Source of the DNA: Colletotrichum lupini
Lineage: Eukaryota; Ascomycota; Sordariomycetes; Glomerellales; Glomerellaceae
NCBI RefSeq assembly: GCF_023278565.1
Contig: NC_064679.1
Coordinates: 5,332,001 to 5,396,000, forward strand
DNA: 64,000 nt
Reading direction: 5' to 3'
The position numbers and the translations under genes were made by a program. Positions 39,544 to 47,970 of the stretch are shown piece by piece (positions within the stretch are counted from its first letter, which is position 1; the number at the start of each line of letters is the position of its first letter). The notes beneath the pieces were generated by a model that saw only the letters and a program-made list of their open reading frames with translations, did no database searches and was not told the origin of the DNA.

Positions 39544-40792
39544 TTAGATATAGATTAAGAACAGGAGCATACTGACAGCAGCTCTACAAGACTTCCTTGC
39601 TACGTTCTTTTTACCCGTCTCGACAACTAAATGCTCGGGATTAATACATCCAGTTTGGCCGCAGAGGTGGCTTACTTCGCAACCCTCAGCTAGTTTAAGT
39701 ACATCTTTTGGACGAAATGCCTTAATAGCTAGTCTATGAGCATATTGCGTACGTAGTCTTCTATTTGAAGTCTTTAATACCATTGGCTCAATACTGACAT
39801 ACCCGCTCTAGGTTTAAGTATCAGTATATAGAGTTAAGAGTTAAGAAATAATAAAAGAGACAGACTTTTGTGGCAGGCCTTTTCTGAGTAATCAGGCATC
39901 CATTTGGCTTTTTGATTGCTGGTCCGTAGGAAATCCCACTATTAGAGGAAGATCCCTCAACTAATCGTTTCTGCCACGTCCTGAAGGCCTCTTCGGGAGA
40001 CATCGACAAAAGGTCAGACAAAGTAGAGCTCAATGGTGGGTCTTCAGGAGGCGTGTCTCGGGAAGACGTGTCTCGGGGAGGCGTGTCTCGGGGAGGCGTG
40101 TCTCGGGGAGGTGTATCTTGAGGGGGTGGAACCGGGATGGGCGGAGGCGGGATGTATGTCTCGCTCCTTGGTAGAAGTTGAAGTCGTTGGTCTGAGACGG
40201 CCGTTTTGGTCTGCAGTGATGGACGACGTGTCGGGATGTTGGGAGGCGGGATGTAAGTCTCGCTCCTTTGCACGAATTGTCGGTCTGATACGGCCGTCCC
40301 AGTCCGCTGTAGGACATATCGAGACGGGATATGAGGAGGCGGGACGTGCGTCTCGGTACTTAGTGGTGTACGACTCGTCGGGATGGGCGGAAGTGGGATA
40401 TGTGGCTCACTCCTTTGTAGATGTTGACGGTCTAAGACGGCCGTCCCGGTCCGCTGTAGGCTATATCGAGACGGGATATGAGGAGGCGGGACGTGCGTCT
40501 CGGTACTTAGTGGTGTACGACCCGTCGGGATGGGCGGAAGTGGGATATGTGTCTCACTCCTTCGTAGATGTTGACGGTCTAAGACGGCCGTCCCGGTCCG
40601 TTGTAGGCTATATCGAGACGGGATATGAGGAGGCGGAACATGCGGCCCGGTACTCTCTGCATGAGACATCTCGGGAAAAACGAGGGAGAATGGGGTGGGA
40701 TCGGGGTTTCGAGGAGGCGACTGGCGGACGGGACGGCGCGTGTTATCTTCGGGCGGGTCTGGCTGCTTCTTAAGGCAGACAGGAACGTGCAA
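39544..40792 (-). CDS. Pro-rich tandem-repeat protein with His-Me-finger zinc-binding domain
   Basis: A two-exon model gives 389 residues. Exon 1 is 40792-39866 (309 codons from ATG), the intron is 39865-39787 (79 nt; donor GTCTGT is weak, acceptor TTGAG), and exon 2 is 39786-39544. The join keeps phase and rebuilds one domain: NGCLITQ at the end of exon 1, then YAHRLA, VSHLCGQTGCINPEHLVVE and KKNVARKSC in exon 2. This is the pattern of the zinc-binding loop of fungal His-Me-finger (homing-endonuclease-like) proteins. Residues about 50-200 are 49-residue Pro-rich repeats (motifs HVPPPHIPSRY and HIPLPPIPT), followed by four PPRDT units. No signal peptide or membrane segment. Nuclease activity is inferred from the fold only. 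The gene is not RIP-mutated although both flanks are. A long frame open on the opposite strand (40033-40773) is probably a by-product of the repeats. Confidence 0.7.
39787..39865 (-). other. predicted intron of the His-Me-finger gene
   Basis: Removing these 79 nt links exon 1 (ending ACA AAA) to exon 2 (starting CCA ATG GTA) in phase. A CTGAT branch-like motif lies about 30 nt before the acceptor. The donor is not the GTAAGT/GTATGT seen in the other genes here, so the exact ends need transcript evidence. Confidence 0.55.
40055..40115. repeat. 15-bp coding minisatellite
   Basis: Four near-identical 15-bp units (consensus GTGTCTCGGGGAGGC on the plus strand) encode the PPRDT repeats of the minus-strand gene. 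Confidence 0.85.
40318..40660. repeat. 147-bp coding tandem repeat
   Basis: Units begin at 40318, 40465 and 40612 (the last partial), each starting ATCGAGACGGGATATGAGGA. A more diverged unit precedes them (about 40171-40317). 147 bp is exactly 49 codons, so the reading frame is kept in every unit, and adjacent units differ by only a few bases. Confidence 0.9.
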
Positions 40793-41060
40793 GTGAAAAC
40801 GTTATCCTAGAGAGTATATCCTTTAAGCAGTTTGTCCGTCTTCTTAGCTGTCTCGCCGTGGCTATATACGGAGGCTTACTCTTACGTTTTTGATAATAAG
40901 TAGATATGTCGAAGTAAGGTATGTAAGAAATGAGTGCATGATAGTTACGAGATAAAAGAGGTGCGGGTTTGGATACGAAATTTTTTTATAGTGGGGTCAT
41001 AGAAACCTTAACACACGTATAGTAAGGACCCATTAGTATCTATATAGCGCACAGGATCCC
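40793..41060 (-). promoter_or_regulatory. upstream region of the His-Me-finger gene
   Basis: GC-normal sequence between the start codon and the RIP desert. A TATA-like GGATATACT (minus strand, about 40814-40822) lies some 25 bp from the ATG. No other element recognised. Confidence 0.3.
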
Positions 41061-42245
41061 GCAAAATTAATAATTCTAATACTAAAAATAAGTATTAAGT
41101 ATAATAATAAATAAAAATAAAAACGTAATATAATATATTAAGTATTAATTTATTATTTTAAAAAGTTCTATTAAGTTTAATTTTAAATAAGCTATATTAT
41201 TGAATCTTTTTTAAGATATAATAAGATAAATTTTATTTATAATAAATTATAGGGCGTTAAAAGTGCGAATAATACTATATTTATACCATATTTATTAGTA
41301 CGTTTTCAAAAAGTTTGGGTATTGGTTTTTTAATTACTTGTATTAGTATAATAAAGTTAGTAGGTTTATACTAATATACTAAGTAGGTATATAAAATAAT
41401 AAGTGATCACTATATTTTTATTTAACTACTTATAGGTTTAGGATATAACTTTTAATAAAAACAAAGTATATAATTAATACTCTCTAATTAATTAGTTTAT
41501 TAGGGTCTTTATTTATTTTATTATCTTATCTTTACTAGCTACTTAGGCAATTCTTAGTATAACTATATAGTATTAGTAAATACTCCTCTTATTTTAATAG
41601 ACTATTAAAGCTTTTATATATATTATATATTAAAATAAAACAATATAAATTACGCTCTTTATCTAATTATTAATTGGGATAGTTATTTATCTTTATTATG
41701 TAGTTTAATTCTATTAATAGGTCTATTTTTATATATTTTTGTATAATGAAAATATATAATATAAAGAGGTATTTAATAAGCTTACAATTTATTTAAAATA
41801 ATTATATTTATTAAAATGATATAATATGATATTAAATTATAACAAAACTATACTTATTCTTTAAAGTATTTAGTAGTCAAGAGTTATAATAAACTAAATA
41901 AATAACTTAATATATAAAGAGTAGTAGTATTATTTTTTCATAATATTATTTATATTTACAAAGTAATAAGTTTTATATTATTATAATATAAAAAGAATAT
42001 TGATTTCTATATATAATTCTATATATTATTGAAAATACTTTACTTAATCTAGGCCTTTTTTTATACCTATTCGTTTTTAAATATTATAATAACTTAATTA
42101 TATAATAAACTAAATTTTATATATTAAATAAAGAGGTAATATTTGATTATTATAATAATATATAAAAAACATTATGGTTTAAGAAACTAATAACTTAAAT
42201 AATTTTAAAGAATCTTTAATTACTAATTTATATTATTTTTATACA
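41061..42245. other. RIP-mutated desert, no gene seen
   Basis: Abrupt change from GC-normal to AT-rich sequence at about 41060. No coding frame, terminal repeat or domain recognised on either strand. Confidence 0.5.
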
Positions 42246-43325
42246 TAGTAGTTTTTTCTAGCTTTATAAATATAAAAGATCGATCTTAACGAGATTATAC
42301 TTTTGAAAACATTATATAACATAATATACTTTTTAATTATATAATATACGTAACATATCTTAAGTACGTACTTAATATAATATAATATTTCTAATATAAA
42401 AACCGCTATTTAATTCAGAATAGATAAGCTATTTTTTACGTAACGGCGCTAGTTAAAAAGGTTAATAATAAAGATTAATTATAATACTTAGCTATAATAA
42501 TTAGGCATAATAATTAGAAGTAGCCTTTTTAAATTATAAAAGTTCTAAACTTTAATAACGACGTAAAGGTTTTTGAAAAAGGGCTAAATAGGGTAATATT
42601 TATTATTTAAAGCTCGTAAAGATTCTTTTTATCCTTATTACTTCTAATATTACTTAAACCTACTCTCTATTTAAATTAAATAAACTTGCTATATAAAATC
42701 ATTAATATATAAATTATTAATTTAATAAAAACTTATTCTAACTATACTTTTTAAGAAGTCTATTTTTCTTAACCTAGGCGCCCGTTTTAGCTAAGTCGAC
42801 GCTATAATTATTATAACTAATATAAATATACTTAAAAAATAGTAAAGTACTTTTTGATAATATAAAGTTTAGCTAAGTAGTATTATAAATATTATAAATA
42901 ATTAAGTTAATACGGATATAAAGATTTAATATATTAATATTAGCTTAGTTATAATAGTTATAATAAGCGAGCTAGAAATATATAAAGTTAGAATAATAAA
43001 TTAATACTTGAAATAGCTCTTATAAAACCCCCTAAGTAATAATAATACTTATATAAAAAAAGCTTATATTAAACCTAGCTATTTATATAAGCTAGTATTA
43101 AAAAGTCTTATATACGTTAGAATAAATAAAACTTACTTTATAAATAGCTAGAACTTAAGAAGACTTTATATAGTAAAAGGTTAAAGGTTATTAATAAAAA
43201 GAAGATAATAATTAAGTTAGTTAATTACTATTTTAATTAATAATTAGGCATAGAGCGTAATATACTTAGTTTTCTTTAATATGTAATATATAATACGGCC
43301 CCGGCGGATTACTTTATTAGGGGGA
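42246..43325 (-). repeat. R1 repeat copy h (variant related to copy d)
   Basis: An inverted R1 copy: B module (42246-42305, AGATCGATCTTAACGAGATT), the A segment TATAATATACGTAACATATC, a body with the TCGACGCTATAATTATTATA block, and the hairpin region CCCCGGCGGATTACTTTATT (43300-43319). The middle (42.95-43.13 kb) matches the variant centre of copy d at 35.7-35.85 kb, so R1 has at least two subtypes. Confidence 0.7.
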
Positions 43326-44150
43326 TATTATTTTTATATTTAAACGCTTTTTTTATATTTATAATAATTATTTTAAATATAACTTAACTTATTATAAAAT
43401 AGGTTTTACCTAAGTTATACATATCAGACTTTATAATATTATATTTTATAACTATATTTATTACAAAATAAATTATATAATAATTATATTTAAATCTTTA
43501 TGTTAAGCTTTTTAATAATAATATTTATAAAATAAACGCGTTTAAAGCTATAATTAGTACTAAATAAAATAAAAACCTTTGAATCTTTTAATAATAAGTA
43601 TAATATAATTAATAAGTAATTAATTAATTAATTATATTCTTTATATTATTAATATAAAGAAGGTATACTTAGAATTTTAAATTAAAAATATACTTAACTA
43701 GTTTCTATTCCTTTATTTAATAATATTAAATTCTATAAATTAAGGATAGTATTATATTATAATGATTATCCTTTTATTTATATATAAGTATAATAAAATC
43801 AATTAAATAGATTTTTATTATAGTCTAAACGCTTAGTCAAAAGGCTTTTTTAAATAGCTTAAAAAGTAAGTTAAATTTAAAACTCTTTATTTAAGTATAT
43901 TATAATATATTAAAAGAAAAAAGTGCTTAATCGTATTAAAGTATTATAATTACAACTTTTAATTCTAAATACTCATTTATTTTACTTATTTATTATATAC
44001 GTTATACGTTTCTCTTATTATATAATATTTTATTAAATTTTAATCTAATTAAGTTTGATATTTTATATTGATAAAGCCCTAAAAAACCACTATATAATTA
44101 ATAAAGAAACTACTCCCTCTTTAGTACTTAATTAAATAAGAAGCGTTCTT
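43326..44150. other. RIP-mutated desert with terminal B-like module
   Basis: AT-rich, no coding frame. At 44045-44098 a diverged B module is present (AATCTAATTAAGTTTGATAT ... AACCACTATATA). RIP-type composition ends sharply at about 44150. Confidence 0.5.
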
Positions 44151-44724
44151 ATTAAGTAGCTCTTTTTTAGCATAAACGTCCGGAACGGTCTCTAGAAACA
44201 GAGGTCCGGGCTCTAAGGCGATAGGAAGCCGATCGTGTATAGATATCTAACTAAGCTAAGGACAGCCGGTCTGGCTGGGTCTGGCCAAATTGCCGCAACT
44301 GATTGCCGGTTCGGCCCCGCCAATTCGAGCACGTCCTTATAGTATCCATCGGCAACGGCGGCCAAGTCGGCTCCGACTCTTTAGTTCCGCCACTAATTCC
44401 GAACAAATCGAACGTGAGTCGGGTAAAGTGGGGGTTAACCCAAGCTGTCTCTAAAGTGCTGAGAGAGATCTAATCAGATTTGCAATTACAAATCGGTGTG
44501 GCAGCCATCGCCGGTAGGGCGACTGCGACACACTGTCAACTCGCACTTGACCCACAGTGCAAGTCTCGTAATACGAGCCAGGCTCCGATTTCTTAGTGAA
44601 ATACAATCTGTTAAAGCCGAAGTGTCCTGCAACCGAAGCTTCCACACTCAATTGTTCCAGCTGCCAAGATTCACATTTCTACCCCACGTCTTCGGATATC
44701 TCAAATACTGCCCGACTAATCAAG
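44151..44724 (+). promoter_or_regulatory. upstream region of the AMID-like gene
   Basis: GC-normal non-coding sequence. Contains an imperfect stem around 44188-44211 (GTCCGG...CCGGGC type). Small overlapping frames here have no recognisable domain and run into the first exon in other phases. I see no clear TATA box. Confidence 0.35.
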
Positions 44725-46271
44725 ATGCTGCAACCATTGAAGAACGTTGTCGTCCTCGGAGGATCGTATGTCGGTCTTGTAAGTGTCTCTTTGTACTTAG
44801 CCTGTTGCCTATAGAATAAGTGCTAACAGCTCGCCGTGAGTCAGGCCGCTGTGAGCGAGCTTGCCGCTGCTCTGCCAGCATCCCACCGCGTGAGTGAACT
44901 TCTAAAAAAACAACTTTGAAACGAGTGACGACTGACTCGTAGCGAGCAGATTTTGCTTGTTGAACCGCACAGCCACTTTCATCATCTTTTCGCATTTGTG
45001 AGTTGCCAGTGTAGTCACTGCGTCGTTGCAATTTATTACTAAACCGTGATTCAGCCTCGCTTCGCAGTCCTCCCAGACCATGAGCACAAAGCCTTCATTC
45101 CATACACAGCAGCTTTCTCAAAGTCATCCGACCCATCGCGGCACCAGGTGATTCAAGCCCGCGCCAAATCTCTCCGCCCCAACTCCGTCATTCTGGATAG
45201 AGGATGGCATGGTTCAGGAGAGATTCCATTCGATTATTTGGTTGTCACAACAGGCACCAGATTGCCCAGCCCAGGAACTATGCCCGGTGATGATAAGCTA
45301 TCGTCGGTCGACACCTTGAGAGCGCATCAGCAGGCGGTTCAGAAGGCATCTTCTGTCATTCTCATCGGAGGCGGCGCGGTGGGCGTTCAGATGGCTACGG
45401 ATCTTAAGGAAATTTACCCTGAGAAGGAGGTCACTCTTGTGCATTCACGAGAGCACCTCATGCCTCTTTACCACACCAAGTTGGATGAGATTATCAAGGC
45501 TCGATTCGATGAGTTGGGAATCAAGTATGCTCATCAGCGTGACATCCTTGTCTCAACAGTTATTGACATTTTACTTTAGGTTGATCACCGGCTCCCGTGC
45601 TGTGATTCCTCCTGGCGGTCTTGCCTCCCAGACTTCAGTCAAGCTGCAAGATGGTCGTGAACTCTCAGCGGATCTGATCATCCCCGCAACGGGGCAAATA
45701 CCTAACAACCAGTTCCTTCAGGATCTCAAGCAGACTGGCGACACCCCTCTTGTAAACCCGGCGAACGGCTTCATCAAAGTGCGACCGACACTGCAATTTG
45801 AAGACCCAGCATACCCGCACATGTTTGCTGCTGGTGATATTGCCGACTCTGGTGCGCACAAGGCTGCTCGGCCTGGCGCCGGACAAGCGAAGGTAGTCGC
45901 TCAGAACATTCTGGCTATGATCAATGGCCAAGAGCCGACAGAGCACATTGTAGTTACTCCACCGGCAATTCATCTATCATTGGGACTGGTAAGGCCACAC
46001 CCACGGATAACTGTTGAGAGGAAGTCGCGCTGACCGAGATCTCCTCTTCCCCCCGACGTAGAAAAAGAACTTTGTGTTCAGAAACCCCGATGTTGCAGCA
46101 GGACAGACTGAACCAGCAGTCGTGCCGCGAGAAGAGTAAGTTACTGCCGCTTCATGGCCAACCGTTATTGTGTACTGACTTTTATTCAGGGGAACAGCGG
46201 ACATGAACATTGAGGGCGTGTGGGAGCGAAGAGGTATTCGTGTCACCGACCCTAGAGAGTACCACCTGTAA
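44725..46271 (+). CDS. AMID/AIF2-like FAD-dependent pyridine nucleotide-disulphide oxidoreductase
   Basis: A seven-exon model gives an uninterrupted 393-residue protein: exons 44725-44778, 44845-44889, 44950-44997, 45055-45524, 45580-45988, 46062-46135 and 46190-46271 (TAA). Introns are 54-73 nt with GT..AG ends and all phases agree. Motifs in order: FAD-binding VVVLGGSYVGL at residues 8-18; FHHLFAFPRFAV at about 43-54; VVTTGTRLP; NAD(P)H-binding VILIGGGAVGVQ; LVIPATGQ-type LIIPATGQIPNNQ; the second FAD contact MFAAGDIAD; and C-terminal DMNIEGVWERRGI. This is the fungal AMID (apoptosis-inducing-factor-like, NAD(P)H oxidoreductase) family, usually 370-400 residues. Expected reaction: NAD(P)H oxidation through FAD, quinone or other acceptor unknown. 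No RIP damage seen. Confidence 0.85.
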
Positions 46272-46755
46272 TAACAGAAAGAGTGGAGGCCAATCACTGT
46301 TGTGAGAACCTGCAGAGAAAGATGGCGAAATATTCCGATGCACAACACAACGGTCCATAGATAGGCTTAGAGGCCGATCAAACAGTTGTCGCTAACCAGT
46401 AGTATATGTCGACCAAAGAGGAAAGGCCAATCAAATAAAAGAGAAATCGTCTTCCAGATCTGTTTTCAAGCGGAGCCGGTAACAAAGACAGGGGGGTTGT
46501 TCAACAGATTCACTGTTCCGGGAACGGTTCCGACAAGTATCGGAATAACGCCCCAAGCTCAAACCTGGTCGATGTCCAGGCTAAGACTGCTAGTCAGCAT
46601 CGTAAATACTCTCAAAATACCTGACTCTCCTATGTATCGCTAGAAATCTAATAAGTGTCAAATCAAACTAATTTGGGGTTACAAAGCCTGTTGTGTATAC
46701 GAATCCTGCTTTGTTAAATCGTTACTACGCATAGCCCCCCGCTAAATGTCTTCTC
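46272..46755. other. intergenic, no gene supported
   Basis: GC-normal sequence between the convergent AMID-like and ankyrin genes. An 85-codon frame at 46386-46643 has no recognisable domain and is not supported. Confidence 0.4.
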
Positions 46756-47316
46756 TTACTTCCCATCGCCGTCCTCATTTGTAACATAAGGGTCTAGGGT
46801 GGTCATAACTTCTTCATGTTCGAAGCATTCTGCCAAGTCCCAGGCTATTTGGTAAGCACCTTGTCCCTCTAGGGCGCCATCTTCCAACAACAGCTCGACT
46901 ATTCCACCATGACCACTTTCAGCAGCTAACATCAAAGCGCTAAACATATGGCTTTGCCTGTCCTCATATGCCTGAGTCTCGTGTTGTAGAAAAGTTTGTA
47001 CCATATTGTACCTCCCAAGCTCGGCAGCCCATGCGAGAGGTCCGTCATTGGAGCAATATCCCCAGAAATCCGCACCATGAGCGAGCAACAGCTTTACCAT
47101 TGCCTCGCTTTGACTCTCAAACGCAAGCATCAAGGGCTTGCGGTGTTCGGAGCAGATGTCTTCGCATGCTTGAAGGGCGTTGATTTTCGCCAGAAAAGTC
47201 CGTACTACCGGTTCTTGGCCATACTCTACTGCCCAGCAAATCGGTGTTTGGAATTCCTTCCATTGCAACTCTTCCACCAAGTTTGGGTCTGCCCCTTCGT
47301 CAATCAACAGGGACAC
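46756..47316 (-). CDS. ankyrin-repeat protein, 5' end uncertain
   Basis: The frame encodes about 186 residues that form four ankyrin-like units, with typical cores SLLIDEGADPN, TPICWAVEYGQEPVVRTFL, MVKLLLAHGADF, LAWAAELGRYNMVQTFL and ALMLAAESGHGGIVELLLEDGA. Ankyrin repeats mediate protein binding; the partner is unknown. The frame stays open upstream to about 47460 and still reads ankyrin-like (HAARWGYREIVSLL), but it holds no ATG, so the given start is a GTG-like codon and not the true one. Either an upstream exon supplies the start or the gene is 5'-truncated. It faces the AMID-like gene tail to tail. Confidence 0.6.
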   Translation of the reverse strand: MSLLIDEGADPNLVEELQWKEFQTPICWAVEYGQEPVVRTFLAKINALQACEDICSEHRKPLMLAFESQSEAMVKLLLAHGADFWGYCSNDGPLAWAAELGRYNMVQTFLQHETQAYEDRQSHMFSALMLAAESGHGGIVELLLEDGALEGQGAYQIAWDLAECFEHEEVMTTLDPYVTNEDGDGK

Positions 47317-47734
47317 AATCTCTCTATAGCCCCATCTTGCAGCATGGGGCCGTGTTTGAATGGATAGAGTCGAATTTTGCCGGGTGGAAAAAGAATATCC
47401 ACGGTATGCCGTATGGTAAAATGCGTGGGAAAATTCGCTTCCCGGGCACTCCGAAATTTATTACTCAAGTCGTAGCGATCAGCTCGCCAGATCTTATGGA
47501 GCAAAGGCTCAGTAGTACGCACGTAATGCTTTGTAGTGGCGTAGAAAAGATACCATAGATACTGCATCTATGGGCGTCGATAGAGATGTTGAAAGTGGGC
47601 AAGTCTACAGGAAGAATAGATATGTATGAGAGCTTCATCAATGAATATAGGGCGATCCGATACAACTAGTTGGAAGGCAATGGATTATAGGCAGCGTGCC
47701 TATAAACTGAGTTACTATTTATCTGAGTATAATA

Positions 47735-47930
47735 ATACGGGACTAGGCCGCCTGTGGTATGCGAAGGTCATATTACGGAACTCAAGGATCACTGGGTTTT
47801 TCTCGCTCGCAGACAGCTCCTTGATGTCGATAGAGGTGTTTTAAGAAATTTGGATGTGTGTAAGTCACATCATTGATATGATTTGCCACTGTGTGCGTAG
47901 ACACATCGGTTTCAATGGGTCCATGATTAG
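47735..47930 (-). pseudogene. decayed ABC-transporter fragment, paralogous to the gene at 52.3-60.9 kb
   Basis: The minus strand reads VSTHTVANHI, then after a frame shift NTSIDIKELSASEKN and ILEFRNMTFAY. The ABC gene at 53.07-53.22 kb has VSRAHSAANHI, NTSSGVKELPESENN and IEFRDVTFAY in the same order. Nucleotides also align (for example GTATGCGAAGGTCA at 47758 and GTATGCAAAGGTCA at 53068). A frameshift and stops, and loss of the flanking domains, make it a relic. It is not RIP-rich. Confidence 0.75.
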
Positions 47931-47970
47931 TGTACTTCCATCTTAGATTCTGGCACCGATCGAAAGCCAT

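Noticed and set aside
44496..44819. 107-codon plus frame upstream of the AMID-like gene
   Set aside because: Overlaps exon 1 in a different phase and has no recognisable domain.
45437..46033. Alternative 198-codon frame overlapping the AMID-like gene
   Set aside because: It runs through a predicted intron (45525-45579) and then into the real exon 5; the spliced model explains all conserved motifs.
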